Positions 48,548 to 60,047 of a stretch of DNA of 64,000 bases are shown here, in pieces. Position 1 is the stretch's first letter; the number at the start of each line of letters is the position of its first letter. Location: the NCBI RefSeq assembly GCF_025602895.1, contig NW_026516266.1:124001-188000 (forward strand), in the 5' to 3' direction. Origin of the DNA: Polychytrium aggregatum. Lineage: Eukaryota > Chytridiomycota > Chytridiomycetes > Polychytriales. Below the pieces are notes generated by a model that saw nothing but the letters and a program-made list of their open reading frames with translations, was not told the origin of the DNA and did no database searches. The translations under genes were made by a program, and so were the position numbers.

Positions 48548-49696
48548 GTCGCCCTCGACTTCATCCTCGGACTCCCGCCTGTCACGGACTCACTCTCGGG
48601 ACGCACCTTCAACTCGATCACGATCTTTGTCGACTCCCTCACCAAGTACGTCGTCCTGGTTCCTGGCAACAAGACCGACTCGGCCGAAGACGTCGCCCGC
48701 CAGTACTTCCGCGATGTCTTTGTGCACTTTGGACTCGCCGGCACTTTCATCTCGGATCACGACACACGCTTCCGGTCGGCCTTCTGGACAGGACTTAACA
48801 CTCTGCTCAAGACCGAACTCCGGATCGCCTTTGCCCACCACCACGAGGCCGCCGGACAAGTCGAACGCTTTGTGGCAACCGTCGCCGAGGCCATCCGCTG
48901 TTCGACTCTGGCCCTCGGCTCCCGCTGGATCGATCAAGTGCCATACATCCAGTTCGCGCTCAACTCACACAGCTCAGCTTCGACTGGACATTCGCCCTTC
49001 TTCCTGATGCACGGTCAGCATCCTCGCACTCCTGCCAACACCGACATCATCGCCGAGTCCAACCCTGCAGCACAGTCGATCGAGGAGATGCAAGCGACTC
49101 TGGACTTGGTCTCGGACAACATCGGCAAGGCCCAGGACCGGGCCCTGTACTACGCCAACCGACATCGACGCGATATCAGCTACGACATTGGCGACCAAGT
49201 CCTGATCGACACGACCGCGTATCACTTCAGCACGGACGACGTCACACCCTCCAAGATGCGGATGCCGTACTTGGGACCCTTCAAGATCATCGAGAAGATC
49301 GGAACGACTGGATATCGACTTCGACTCCCGAGGACCCTCCGATTTACAACCGAACTCCCCGCTTCCGCCCTCGTCCCCTACAACACACCATCGACCGACC
49401 AACTTGTGTTTGATGAACCCGGACCCAACCACAACGACGAATCAGTGTTCGAAGCGATCATTGGACACAGGATCAACCGACGACGTCGACTTCCTGGATA
49501 TCGACACGAGTTCTTGCTCCGCTGGCAGGGATACGACCCATCTTACGACTCGTGGGCACCACTGGCCGAACTCTTGGATGGAGGACTCGCAGATATCCAC
49601 GACTTCCTCAGCCGCAACCGCAACCTTCCGGAAATGGACACACTGATCGACCTTTGCCAAGCACAAGTGCAACGCAACTCGGGATCGAAAAATTGA
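48548..49696 (+). pseudogene. pol: B-3 pol, segment 3: integrase core, GPY/F, chromodomain
   Basis: Last part of B-3 Pol from VALDFILGLPP to the stop after NSGSKN. The three segments plus duplications rebuild one uninterrupted pol frame by position; breaks are due only to insertions. Confidence 0.93.
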
Positions 49697-49730
49697 TGGT
49701 TTGACTTGAGCACAATTTTTCTGGGGGGGA

Positions 49731-50196
49731 TGTCACAGATCGCTCTGCCCGCCTAGCTGCACCGTCGCACTTGTGTCACTGTTTGCGTCGCACACTTTCC
49801 TTTTCCTTTGTCCTGTGACGCCTTTCCTTTTTCCTTGCTCTCATGTTGCACACGCCGCTCTGTTTTCCCTGCATTTGTCATCGACCATGCATTAGTCAGA
49901 CGCTGTGTCACCCGCATTTGTCAGCCACCGAGCATTTGTCAGACTTTCACATGTTTCTCCGGTTAGCCGTTGCTGCCTGGCTGCTGTCCCGCCGCCTCCG
50001 CTGCTTCGCCCCCGCTGCGGCAGGCTTCGCCTCCGGGACCGCCAGACAGATAAATAGCCCGCCTTCACCCGCTCATGTTTCTGGTCATCACCTTCGACCC
50101 CAGACACACTTGACTCTAGATCCTAGCCTCGCTAAGATCAATAAAACCCTTCTCTATCTTTTTCTTTTGATCTCCTCTTGATCCCGTGATCTGACA
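49731..50196 (+). repeat. B-3 3' LTR (466 bp)
   Basis: Complete family B LTR; AGCTT and A-3 gag follow. Confidence 0.95.
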
Positions 50197-50699
50197 AGCT
50201 TGCTGGAACCGGGAGCGGGGAGGGCCACGAGCCTCCATGGCGTTGACGTCAACGTCCATGGGCTCAGGCATGGGTCTTGCGGGCGGGGCCGGGCGAGGCG
50301 GACGGGCTGGGACGTGATGAGACCGATGGCCGCCTGCCAGCTGCGGGTAGAACTGGCGGCCATGGTACTGGACGTTGTCGAGGTTCTCGGCAACGTCCAT
50401 CATCACGTCCAGGGACTTGCGGGCATCAGGGTTGCTGGCGATGTACTCTCTGATCTTGGGCTTGAGGCCCTTCTGGAAGAGGTACATCGCATCAGCAGAG
50501 CCCAGCTCCTCAATCTGGGAGGAGAGGTCTTCAAACTCCTCGATGTAGCGGGTCACAGAACCACGCTGCACGAGAGAGTATAGCTTGTCACGGGCAATGA
50601 GTTCAGCATTGGGGCTGCCGAAGCGGCGACGGAGGCGGTCCTTGAAGTCGTCAAACACACCTTCGCTCTGCTCGTCGAACCCTTGGCGGCGGTACCAAC
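50197..50699 (-). pseudogene. gag: A-3 gag, middle fragment
   Basis: Minus-strand family A gag from RWYRRQGF to the [12 protein letters not shown] stretch. It continues on the left at 24285-27107 and is cut on the right by A-4 at CCAAC (50695-50699). The first part of this gag and the A-3 5' LTR are outside the window. Confidence 0.92.
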
Positions 50700-51008
50700 T
50701 GTAGGAGATGGTATCTCCGACGCTGTGCTGCGCGTACTGCGCGTACTGCGCGGCGCAGTGGGTCGTGACCTGTGCTGCGCTTTGCGTTTTCACGCACCGC
50801 AGGCAGGCCACCGCAGGGTATACCTGCGGGTTGCCCCCGTTCCCCCCGTTTGTCTGGAGTTCGGTTTTATCGTGAATAAACGTAAGTGCTCCCCGAGCTC
50901 ACCCGTCCGCTAGAGTAGCCTAGCACCGCCCTGTTCTGCCCCGTCCTGTCTTGTCTTGTACCCCCTCCCTCCCCGTCTTGCCCCAACGTCCCAGTAGTGG
51001 ACGTTACA
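50700..51008 (+). repeat. A-4 5' LTR (309 bp)
   Basis: Complete, same as the A-2 LTR on reading; primer site TGGTAGCATCGG at 51009-51020. Confidence 0.95.
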
Positions 51009-51130
51009 TGGTAGCATCGGAAATCCTCGTCTTGTTTTCGTCCTGTTTGTCCTCTTTCTAGATCCTCAAGCTGGATCCCGCCTCTCTTGCCGACCGACTC
51101 TCCTCTCTGTCCCTGGAGCCTGCCCCTGCC

Positions 51131-51213
51131 ATGAGCAACCCCCGCCCACTTCCGGAAGCCTTCCTCAAGACCTTCCGTGCCCCAGTGTTTACTGGGAAGA
51201 GCCGCTCCTCCTC
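51131..51213 (+). pseudogene. gag: A-4 gag, first 83 bases
   Basis: Start of gag ([15 protein letters not shown]) cut by B-6 at TCCTC (51209-51213). Resumes at 56933. Confidence 0.9.
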
Positions 51214-51679
51214 TGTCAGATCACGGGATCAAGAGGAGATCAAAAGAAAAAGATAGAGAAGGGTTTTATTGATCTTAGCGAGGCTAGGATCTAGAGTCAA
51301 GTGTGTCTGGGGTCGAAGGTGATGACCAGAAACATGAGCGGGTGAAGGCGGGCTATTTATCTGTCTGGCGGTCCCGGAGGCGAAGCCTGCCGCAGCGGGG
51401 GCGAAGCAGCGGAGGCGGCGGGACAGCAGCCAGGCAGCAACGGCTAACCGGAGAAACATGTGAAAGTCTGACAAATGCTCGGTGGCTGACAAATGCGGGT
51501 GACACAGCGTCTGACTAATGCATGGTCGATGACAAATGCAGGGAAAACAGAGCGGCGTGTGCAACATGAGAGCAAGGAAAAAGGAAAGGCGTCACAGGAC
51601 AAAGGAAAAGGAAAGTGTGCGACGCAAACAGTGACACAAGTGCGACGGTGCAGCTAGGCGGGCAGAGCGATCTGTGACA
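51214..51679 (-). repeat. B-6 3' LTR (466 bp)
   Basis: Complete family B LTR. Confidence 0.95.
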
Positions 51680-51713
51680 TCCCCCCCAGAAAAATTGTGC
51701 TCAAGTCAAACCA

Positions 51714-54700
51714 TCAATTTTTCGATCCCGAGTTGCGTTGCACTTGTGCTTGGCAAAGGTCGATCAGTGTGTCCATTTCCGGAAGGTTGCGGTTGCGGCT
51801 GAGGAAGTCGTGGATATCTGCGAGTCCTCCATCCAAGAGTTCGGCCAGTGGTGCCCACGAGTCGTAAGATGGGTCGTATCCCTGCCAGCGGAGCAAGAAC
51901 TCGTGTCGATATCCAGGAAGTCGACGTCGTCGGTTGATCCTGTGTCCAATGATCGCTTCGAACACTGATTCGTCGTTGTGGTTGGGTCCGGGTTCATCAA
52001 ACACAAGTTGGTCGGTCGATGGTGTGTTGTAGGGGACGAGGGCGGAAGCGGGGAGTTCGGTTGTAAATCGGAGGGTCCTCGGGAGTCGAAGTCGATATCC
52101 AGTCGTTCCGATCTTCTCGATGATCTTGAAGGGTCCCAAGTACGGCATCCGCATCTTGGAGGGTGTGACGTCGTCCGTGCTGAAGTGATACGCGGTCGTG
52201 TCGATCAGGACTTGGTCGCCAATGTCGTAGCTGATATCGCGTCGATGTCGGTTGGCGTAGTACAGGGCCCGGTCCTGGGCCTTGCCGATGTTGTCCGAGA
52301 CCAAGTCCAGAGTCGCTTGCATCTCCTCGATCGACTGTGCTGCAGGGTTGGACTCGGCGATGATGTCGGTGTTGGCAGGAGTGCGAGGATGCTGACCGTG
52401 CATCAGGAAGAAGGGCGAATGTCCAGTCGAAGCTGAGCTGTGTGAGTTGAGCGCGAACTGGATGTATGGCACTTGATCGATCCAGCGGGAGCCGAGGGCC
52501 AGAGTCGAACAGCGGATGGCCTCGGCGACGGTTGCCACAAAGCGTTCGACTTGTCCGGCGGCCTCGTGGTGGTGGGCAAAGGCGATCCGGAGTTCGGTCT
52601 TGAGCAGAGTGTTAAGTCCTGTCCAGAAGGCCGACCGGAAGCGTGTGTCGTGATCCGAGATGAAAGTGCCGGCGAGTCCAAAGTGCACAAAGACATCGCG
52701 GAAGTACTGGCGGGCGACGTCTTCGGCCGAGTCGGTCTTGTTGCCAGGAACCAGGACGACGTACTTGGTGAGGGAGTCGACAAAGATCGTGATCGAGTTG
52801 AAGGTGCGTCCCGAGAGTGAGTCCGTGACAGGCGGGAGTCCGAGGATGAAGTCGAGGGCGACAGTGTCCATCTTGCGGGTGGCCACAGGGATCCGGGAGA
52901 AGTGACCGTATGCTTGTTGTCGTCGGATCTTGGCTCGCTGGCAGATGTCGCAGTGCGAGACCCACTCGGCAATGTCCTTGGACATGGCGGGCCAGTAGTA
53001 GTGTGTCGAGATGGCTTTGTAGAGCGTGTTGGTGCCGGGGTGAGCTGCACAGACAGAGTCGTGGTGGTCCTTGATGATCGAGATGCGGAGGTCCTTGCCG
53101 GGGATGCAGATGCGGGTCGAGTCGAAGTAGAGAATCCCGTGTCGAAGTGAGAAGCGGTGCAGCTGTGCCTTCATCCACGGCTTGAGTCCGTCGGTCGAGT
53201 TGTCGCGGAGGACCGAGATCAGTGCTGACAGGATCGGGTCGGAGCTGTACTGAGTGCGGATGGTGTCCAAGAGATCGTCGGGCGAGGGTCCGAGGTTGAC
53301 AATCGCGTTGATGATCGAGACTTGGACGGCCTTGGAGATGGCTGTCGGTGTGCGCGAGAGCACGTCGGCGACCTTGTTCCACGAGCCGGGGATCCACTGG
53401 ATCTCGAGGTCAAAGTCCAGCATCGTGTCGATGGCTCGCTGTTGGCGCTTGTTGAGGGTCTTGGAGTCGAGGATGTGCTTGAGCGCCTTCTGGTCGGTGT
53501 GGAGGAAGACTTTGCGGCCGACGAGGTAGTTCTTGAACTTGTCGAGGTGGCGGGTGATCGACAGCAGCTCGCCGTTGTAGGGCGAGTAGTTGAGTTCGGA
53601 TCCGTGCAGTTTCTGCGAGTTGAAAGCGATGGGGCGCACCGTGCCGGATCCGTCCATGTCCTGCCCGATCCATCCACCAATCGATGCGCTTGACTCGGAC
53701 CAGTCGGTGAAGAGGTGAATGTCCTTGTCCGGGTTGACCATGTGCAGCGACTGAGGCGAGAGCAACTTGAGCTGCTCGAAGGCGGCGATGGCGTTGTCGT
53801 CCCAGACGACGGACTTGGTCGAGTTGGCGGAGCGGGTGGTGATCAGAGTCGAGAGTGGACCGGCGAGGGCAGCGTAGCCAGGGACAAAGCTCATGATGGT
53901 GTTGGTCAAGCCGAGGAAGCTGCGGAGTTCGTGTTCGGTCGTTGGTCGCGGGTAGTTCTTGATGGCGTCGATGCGCGAGGGATGCACTTGGATGCGTCCT
54001 TCGCCGATGATGAAGCCGAGATAGGTGACGGTCGAGTTGAAGAACGAACACTTCTCGGGTCGGATCTTGAAGCCGTGTCGGTGGATCTTGTCGAGGACCA
54101 GTTCGATGTGGCGGATGTGCTGGTCCTCGTCCTCGGATGCGATCAGGATGTCGTCGATGTAGACGAACACAAAGTCGTCGATGAACTCGCGGAAGATGTC
54201 GTTCATCGCGGCTTGGAACACGGAGGGACTGTTGGCGAGGCCGAAGGGCATCACAAGCCACTCAAAGTGGCCGTACTTGGTCCTGAAGGCCGTCTTGGGG
54301 GTGTCGGCGTCGGCAATGCGGATCTGGTGGAATCCGCGTTGCAAGTCGAGCTTGGAGAAGACACGGCACTTGGACAGGCGGTCGATGATCTCGCGCATGT
54401 TGGGCAGCGCGGTGCGGTCCTTGACGGTGATCTTGTTGAGGGCGCGGAAGTCAAAGACGAGTCGGAACTTGTCGCCCTGCTTGACCCAGAAGATCGGTGC
54501 GCCGAAGGGCGAGACGGACTTGCGGATGTGGCCGATCCGGAGCAATCGGTCGAGTTCGTCTTTGAGACGAGCGAGTTCTTCGGCCGACATTTGGTAGAGC
54601 GACGACCAGGTTGGCTTGGCAGAGTCGTCGAGTTGGATGTTCATGTCGATGCCGGGTCGGTGAGGCGGGAGTTCCTTGAGTTCGTTGAAGGCATCGCGGT

Positions 54701-55445
54701 ACTTTGCGATGATGGATCGGTGTTCGGGGGTCAGTGGTTCGAGGACACGGGCAAGTTGGGCAACGGGGTCGTAGGGTTCAACAGCAACTGTATTCAAGTC
54801 ACTGCTCAGAGTACAAACATACACGGCGCCGGGAGTCGAAGCCAGTGCGTTGATCTGCTGGGTCGACATGTGGTACTGGGATCGGAGTTCGAGGGTCGTG
54901 AGTGGCATTCCGGTGTCGGGTCGCGATGCCGTCCAAGTGTGGTGCTTCCCGTCGATCGAGAACTTGATTCGGTTGGAGGGCCAGTCGATCTCGGGGTTGG
55001 TCTGGTCGAGCCAGTTCTTGCCGAGGATAACGTCCCAGGTGAGTGGCGCGGTGAAGAGGTTGATGCGGGCGTGGTAGTCGTGGATGGTGAGGTCGACGGG
55101 ATCGGTGACGGAGGACGGGAAGGACTTGCCGTTGGGCATCGTGACGGCGTTGGCGGTGGTCTTGGTTCGAAGGTCGAGGGTCGAGGCGAGGGTCTCGGAG
55201 ATGTGCGAGTTGGTCGCACCAGGGTCGATGAGGACGGTGATCGGGGAGCCGTTGAGGGTGGCGTCGATCACAAGCAGTCCCTTGCCGTGGTTGGCGGCAA
55301 TGCGGTGGGGTTCGTCGATGAGAGAGTTGATCAGGTGAGGTCCGGTGGCGAGAGTCAATAGTTCAGCGTCGGGGGTCGGAGTCGGATGGCGGCAACTCGC
55401 CGGGTCCTTCAGAGGTCGTAGTATCCAGGGGTTGCCGCCTCGTCG
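51714..55445 (-). CDS. pol: B-6 Pol (via -1 frameshift)
   Basis: Intact frame, domains as in B-2. Variants: Gln for Arg in DMNIQLDD (about residue 297, between protease and RT) and Ser in LGPSPDD. The Gln change and a GCT/GCC-type change near 53,015 are also in B-7 and in no other copy here. Confidence 0.94.
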   Translation of the reverse strand, partial: RRGGNPWILRPLKDPASCRHPTPTPDAELLTLATGPHLINSLIDEPHRIAANHGKGLLVIDATLNGSPITVLIDPGATNSHISETLASTLDLRTKTTANAVTMPNGKSFPSSVTDPVDLTIHDYHARINLFTAPLTWDVILGKNWLDQTNPEIDWPSNRIKFSIDGKHHTWTASRPDTGMPLTTLELRSQYHMSTQQINALASTPGAVYVCTLSSDLNTVAVEPYDPVAQLARVLEPLTPEHRSIIAKYRDAFNELKELPPHRPGIDMNIQLDDSAKPTWSSLYQMSAEELARLKDELDRLLRIGHIRKSVSPFGAPIFWVKQGDKFRLVFDFRALNKITVKDRTALPNMREIIDRLSKCRVFSKLDLQRGFHQIRIADADTPKTAFRTKYGHFEWLVMPFGLANSPSVFQAAMNDIFREFIDDFVFVYIDDILIASEDEDQHIRHIELVLDKIHRHGFKIRPEKCSFFNSTVTYLGFIIGEGRIQVHPSRIDAIKNYPRPTTEHELRSFLGLTNTIMSFVPGYAALAGPLSTLITTRSANSTKSVVWDDNAIAAFEQLKLLSPQSLHMVNPDKDIHLFTDWSESSASIGGWIGQDMDGSGTVRPIAFNSQKLHGSELNYSPYNGELLSITRHLDKFKNYLVGRKVFLHTDQKALKHILDSKTLNKRQQRAIDTMLDFDLEIQWIPGSWNKVADVLSRTPTAISKAVQVSIINAIVNLGPSPDDLLDTIRTQYSSDPILSALISVLRDNSTDGLKPWMKAQLHRFSLRHGILYFDSTRICIPGKDLRISIIKDHHDSVCAAHPGTNTLYKAISTHYYWPAMSKDIAEWVSHCDICQRAKIRRQQAYGHFSRIPVATRKMDTVALDFILGLPPVTDSLSGRTFNSITIFVDSLTKYVVLVPGNKTDSAEDVARQYFRDVFVHFGLAGTFISDHDTRFRSAFWTGLNTLLKTELRIAFAHHHEAAGQVERFVATVAEAIRCSTLALGSRWIDQVPYIQFALNSHSSASTGHSPFFLMHGQHPRTPANTDIIAESNPAAQSIEEMQATLDLVSDNIGKAQDRALYYANRHRRDISYDIGDQVLIDTTAYHFSTDDVTPSKMRMPYLGPFKIIEKIGTTGYRLRLPRTLRFTTELPASALVPYNTPSTDQLVFDEPGPNHNDESVFEAIIGHRINRRRRLPGYRHEFLLRWQGYDPSYDSWAPLAELLDGGLADIHDFLSRNRNLPEMDTLIDLCQAQVQRNSGSKN

Positions 55446-56467
55446 TTTCCCTGATCTTCGTAGAAGGTGGCCTGGTCGGCGGTCTCGACGATGGCGTTGA
55501 TGCGGGGCTGGTTCAAGGGACACTGCGAGGCGATGTGGCCGAACTTGCGGCAGCGGAAGCAGCCTCCGTTACGGCGGAGGTACTCCTTCTCGCGGTCGGT
55601 GAGCTTCTTGATCGGGCGCATGTCGACGTTGTCGAGGTCCATGGCGTTGGGGTCACGTGCGGGAGGCTGGGTCGGCTGGAAGGCGGGACGAGGAGGACGG
55701 ACCATTGGGCGGAACTGCGGCTGACCAGGTGGAGCGCGGAAGAGAGGAGGTCGCTGGAACTGGAGCTCGCGGAAGGGTTGATCGCGGAACTGAGTGCGAG
55801 CGGGCTGCTGCATCAGGGGTTGCGATTGACCCATAATGGACTCGTATCGCTCGGCGAGGGCCATGGCATCTTCGAGGGTGGCTGTGTTGGAGTCAAGCTT
55901 CCATTCGACTTCGATGCGCACCCTGTGCTTGAGCTTGGTGAGGTAGCGCTGCAGGTTCTGGCGGTTGTTGCTGAAGTGGGGCAGCTCGAGGAGGAGATCG
56001 CGGAAGCGAGAGTTGAACTGCTCGACGGAGCCGGTGTGGCGCAGTGCTTCGAACTCATCCTCGGTGGTGCGCAGCGAGGTGGACGGAAGGAAGGTGTCGC
56101 GGACGAGGGACAGGACGGCGGCCGGGGTCAGGTTGTCGAGTTGCTTGCCCTGGGACCAGAGGCGCCACCAGGTCTTGGCCTTGCCCTTGAGGTTCATGGC
56201 GACGGTGGCGACAGCGGTGGCGTCATCGAGACTGTGGAAGGCAATGTACTCGGTCATTGAGAAGACAAACTCGTCAACGACAGCAGCCTTACGCTCGCCA
56301 GTGAAGGCGTCGGGGAGCGGGATCTTGGGACGCTTGAAACCGGGAGGGACCGTGGGGAGATTCGGCTGGGCAGTCAGGGCGGAGAGGACCAGGGCGCGGT
56401 CCTCGAGCGATAGTTGTTCAAGGGCCTGGAGACAGGCATTGACGGCGGGATCGACCGATGCTACCAT
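55409..56467 (-). CDS. gag: B-6 Gag (352 aa)
   Basis: Intact Gag with one private change, Val for Asp at residue 5 (MVASV). The change falls on the base right after the 12-base primer site, so the site itself is unchanged. Slippery site 55445-55451. Confidence 0.93.
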   Translation of the reverse strand: MVASVDPAVNACLQALEQLSLEDRALVLSALTAQPNLPTVPPGFKRPKIPLPDAFTGERKAAVVDEFVFSMTEYIAFHSLDDATAVATVAMNLKGKAKTWWRLWSQGKQLDNLTPAAVLSLVRDTFLPSTSLRTTEDEFEALRHTGSVEQFNSRFRDLLLELPHFSNNRQNLQRYLTKLKHRVRIEVEWKLDSNTATLEDAMALAERYESIMGQSQPLMQQPARTQFRDQPFRELQFQRPPLFRAPPGQPQFRPMVRPPRPAFQPTQPPARDPNAMDLDNVDMRPIKKLTDREKEYLRRNGGCFRCRKFGHIASQCPLNQPRINAIVETADQATFYEDQGNDEAATPGYYDL

Positions 56468-56932
56468 GTCAGATCACGGGATCAAGAGGAGATCAAAAGA
56501 AAAAGATAGAGAAGGGTTTTATTGATCTTAGCGAGGCTAGGATCTAGAGTCAAGTGTGTCTGGGGTCGAAGGTGATGACCAGAAACATGAGCGGGTGAAG
56601 GCGGGCTATTTATCTGTCTGGCGGTCCCGGAGGCGAAGCCTGCCGCAGCGGGGGCGAAGCAGCGGAGGCGGCGGGACAGCAGCCAGGCAGCAACGGCTAA
56701 CCGGAGAAACATGTGAAAGTCTGACAAATGCTCGGTGGCTGACAAATGCGGGTGACACAGCGTCTGACTAATGCATGGTCGATGACAAATGCAGGGAAAA
56801 CAGAGCGGCGTGTGCAACATGAGAGCAAGGAAAAAGGAAAGGCGTCACAGGACAAAGGAAAAGGAAAGTGTGCGACGCAAACAGTGACACAAGTGCGACG
56901 GTGCAGCTAGGCGGGCAGAGCGATCTGTGACA
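56467..56932 (-). repeat. B-6 5' LTR (466 bp)
   Basis: Complete family B LTR; A-4 gag resumes after TCCTC. Confidence 0.95.
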
Positions 56933-57676
56933 TCCTCGGTGGAGGACTGGCTGCAGCAACTCGAGGACTACCTCGATGCTGCCCAAGTCGCCCCCACCCA
57001 CCACATCGTCGCCGCCAAGCTCTGCTTAAAGGACCAGGCGTACCGTTGGTACCGCCGCCAAGGGTTCGACGAGCAGAGCGAAGGTGTGTTTGACGACTTC
57101 AAGGACCGCCTCCGTCGCCGCTTCGGCAGCCCCAATGCTGAACTCATTGCCCGTGACAAGCTATACTCTCTCGTGCAGCGTGGTTCTGTGACCCGCTACA
57201 TCGAGGAGTTTGAAGACCTCTCCTCCCAGATTGAGGAGCTGGGCTCTGCTGATGCGATGTACCTCTTCCAGAAGGGCCTCAAGCCCAAGATCAGAGAGTA
57301 CATCGCCAGCAACCCTGATGCCCGCAAGTCCCTGGACGTGATGATGGACGTTGCCGAGAACCTCGACAACGTCCAGTACCATGGCCGCCAGTTCTACCCG
57401 CAGCTGGCAGGCGGCCATCGGTCTCATCACGTCCCAGCCCGTCCGCCTCGCCCGGCCCCGCCCGCAAGACCCATGCCTGAGCCCATGGACGTTGACGTCA
57501 ACGCCATGGAGGCTCGTGGCCCTCCCCGCTCCCGGTTCCAGCAAGCTGCCACTGTCTCCCCCAAGGACAGACAGAAGCAGGAGGACCTCCGCCATGGTTC
57601 CTGCTTCTTCTGTCACCGACCGGGACACCAGGCCAAGGAGTGCCCCATGAAGTCGGGAAACGGCCGACCCTACTAG
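56933..57676 (+). pseudogene. gag: A-4 gag, main part
   Basis: Continuation of A-4 gag after B-6 ([14 protein letters not shown]) through the capsid region and CCHC knuckle to the TAG. The frameshift signal is intact (slippery 57655-57661, stem 57669-57677 / 57690-57698). Confidence 0.92.
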
Positions 57677-60047
57677 GTGGCTCTGGAGCCCTAGTAGGAG
57701 ACCAACGCCGTGGATTGCTCAATGCAGTCCACGCGTCTCCAGAGGAAGTTCACCTCGCCCCCTCCCCCGAAGGAGAAACAAACCAAGTGTTGTGCGTCGT
57801 GCGAGAGGTGCATGGTGGCGCAAGCCGCCTGCCTCTCCACGAACGTGAAGAGAAAACCAAAATTGAAAACCAAAACAAAAAAGAAAATCAAGAACCCTTG
57901 AGGGACAGGACCGCCTGTGCCCTCACCCCTGTCAAGTCGTGTGTGTCGGATGCTTCCGACATGTGTCCGCAAGCCGTGGACGTCGTGTGCAATGGCGTGC
58001 TGACGCCGCAGGCCCCCGCAATGGCCGAACCCTATCCAAAATGTCCGAGTGGCCGTGATGAAGCCAACCAAGACCAAGTGTCGCCCGTTCCCCCAAGTCA
58101 AGTCATGGTGCAGGAGGCTGTGCAGGAGGACCATGAAGAGTCCCTGCTGTACCTCCCTGCCACCGTCCAAGGTCACACCGTCCGAATGATGGTGGACTCT
58201 GGAGCAAGCTGCAACTTTGTCAGCAGACGCTTGCTCCAGGAGCTCAACATACATGCAACCAAGAAGAAGTCGCCGATGAGTGTGGCGCTTGCAGACGATC
58301 GTGTGCAGCAGTGCACACACCAAGTGGTCCTGCGAGTGGCCCTCCATCCCAAGTACCATCCTGTCCTGTTGTTCCAAGTGATCGACACCAAGTTCGATGC
58401 CATCCTCGGCATGAGCTGGCTTGCTCGTGCCGAGCCGACTCCAGTCGTCGACTGGAAAGGCCGCACTGTCCGTGTTGGCCCTGACATTGTCCTGCAGGGC
58501 ATGGCCTCACCCAACATGCCACCTCTCCTCTCAGCCATGCAATTCAAGAGGCTGATCAAGAAGGACACGTCGTTCCTCTGTGTCGTGCGTGAGGTCGACG
58601 ACACCGACCAAGCCGGTCCCGGTCCCCCGCCTGTGGTGACCAAGCTGCTCGACGAGTACAAGGACGTATTCCCCGACCAGTTGCCACAATGCCTGCCACC
58701 CCAACGCACCGTCGATCATCGCATCGACATCGAACCAGGCTCGTCGCCTCCGTCAAGACCGACGTACCAACTGTCGCTGACGGAGATGGACGAACTCAAG
58801 CGCCAGTTGGATGACCTCCTCGCCCATGGGTTCATCCGCCCGAGCCAGTCACCGTATGGTGCACCAGTGCTCTTTGTCAAGAAGAAAGAAGGTGATCTCA
58901 GGATGTGCGTCGACTATCGCGCACTAAACAAACAGACCATCAAGAACACCTACCCGTTGCCCAGGATCGACGAGTTGATGGATCGTCTGAGTGGAGCAAA
59001 GGTCTTTAGCAAGATAGACCTCCGCTCAGGCTACCATCAGATCCGCATCCACGAGGATGATGTCCACAAGACCGCCTTCAGGACTCGCTACGGACTGTAC
59101 GAGTTCCTAGTGCTGCCGTTCGGATTGACGAACGCACCTGCCACGTTCATGCAGCTGATGAACGATGTGTTCCGCCAAGAGCTCGACAACTCTGTCATCG
59201 TGTACCTGGATGATATCCTTGTGTACAGCAAGGATGAAGCGACCCATGAAGGTCATGTCGCCCGCGTGCTGGCCAAGCTACGCGAGCACAAGTTGTATGC
59301 CAAACTGTCCAAGTGTGAGTTCTTCAAGAATCAAGTCCCGTTCCTGGGACACGTTGTCTCAGGAAGAGGAATCGAAGTCGACCCCGCCAAGGTCAAGTCT
59401 GTGGTCGAGTGGCCGCCGCTCGCATGCGTCTCTGACGTGCAGTCGTTTCTCGGTCTCGTCAACTACTACCGCCGATTCATCCCCGATCTGGCGCGCACTG
59501 CCGGTCCACTCACAGACCTACTCCGCAAAGAGTGCCCCTTCGTGTGGGACCACCCACAACGCCAAGCGTTCGAGACCCTCAAGCACGCCTTGACGAACGC
59601 TCCTGTCCTCGCTGTGTTCGACCCGAACACGGATGTCTCCGTGCACACCGACGCCTCCGACTTTGCGGTGGGAGCTGTTTTGATGCAGGAGGGAAGGCCC
59701 GTTGCCTTCGAGTCGCGCAAACTGTCCCAACACGAGATCAACTATCCCGTGCACGAGAAGGAGCAGCTTGCGATCATCTACGCGCTGCAGAAGTTCCGAG
59801 TGTACCTCCACGGTACCGCCAAGCCCTTCAAGATTGTGACGGACCACCAGTCACTGCGTTACCTCGACACCAAGAAGAACCTGAGCCGACGCCAAGCGCG
59901 ATGGATGGAGTTCCTCGCCGAGTACAACTACGAGGTTGTATACCAGAAAGGCAAACTCAATGTGGTGCCTGACGCACTGTCCCGACGCCCCGACTACCAA
60001 TTGGCGTCACTGTACGAGTCGACTGTCAGTGTCGACAACACGATGCT
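57661..60047 (+). pseudogene. pol: A-4 pol, 5' part: protease, RT, RNase H
   Basis: Same sequence as A-2 Pol through protease DSG, RT YLDD and RNase H, cut at VDNTML by B-7 (target copy ATGCT, 60043-60047). The integrase and chromodomain lie beyond the window. Confidence 0.92.

Larger units (their letters stand above)
27108..50196 (+). mobile_element. Element B-3: family B, split by B-4 (with C-2) and B-5; net 5,719 bp
   Basis: LTRs 27108-27573 and 49731-50196, flanked by AGCTT (27103-27107 / 50197-50201). Subtracting B-4 with its duplication (11,646 bp) and B-5 with its duplication (5,724 bp) leaves exactly 5,719 bp, the length of the intact copies. It lies in A-3 gag, antisense to it. Ser subtype (LGPSPDD at about 42,395-42,415). 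Confidence 0.96.
17036..50699 (-). mobile_element. Element A-3: family A, 5' end outside window, split by B-2, B-3 and A-4
   Basis: Pieces on the minus strand: 3' LTR 17036-17344, pol 17354-18565, pol and gag end 24285-27107, gag middle 50197-50699. They join in register when B-2 (duplication ATCTT) and B-3 (duplication AGCTT) are removed. The rest lies right of the A-4 insertion, outside the window. One LTR difference from A-2 is visible (17153). A-3 is inserted in C-1 in antisense orientation. Confidence 0.92.
51214..56932 (-). mobile_element. Element B-6: complete family B chromovirus (5,719 bp)
   Basis: LTRs 51214-51679 (3') and 56467-56932 (5'); target-site duplication TCCTC (51209-51213 / 56933-56937). 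Antisense to A-4. Shares private variants with B-7. Confidence 0.97.

Noticed and set aside
17031-50704. Inversion between A-3 and A-4, suggested by flanks GTTGG and CCAAC being reverse complements
   Set aside because: CCAAC occurs naturally at that place in family A gag, so simple insertion of A-4 explains it; the far ends are outside the window.
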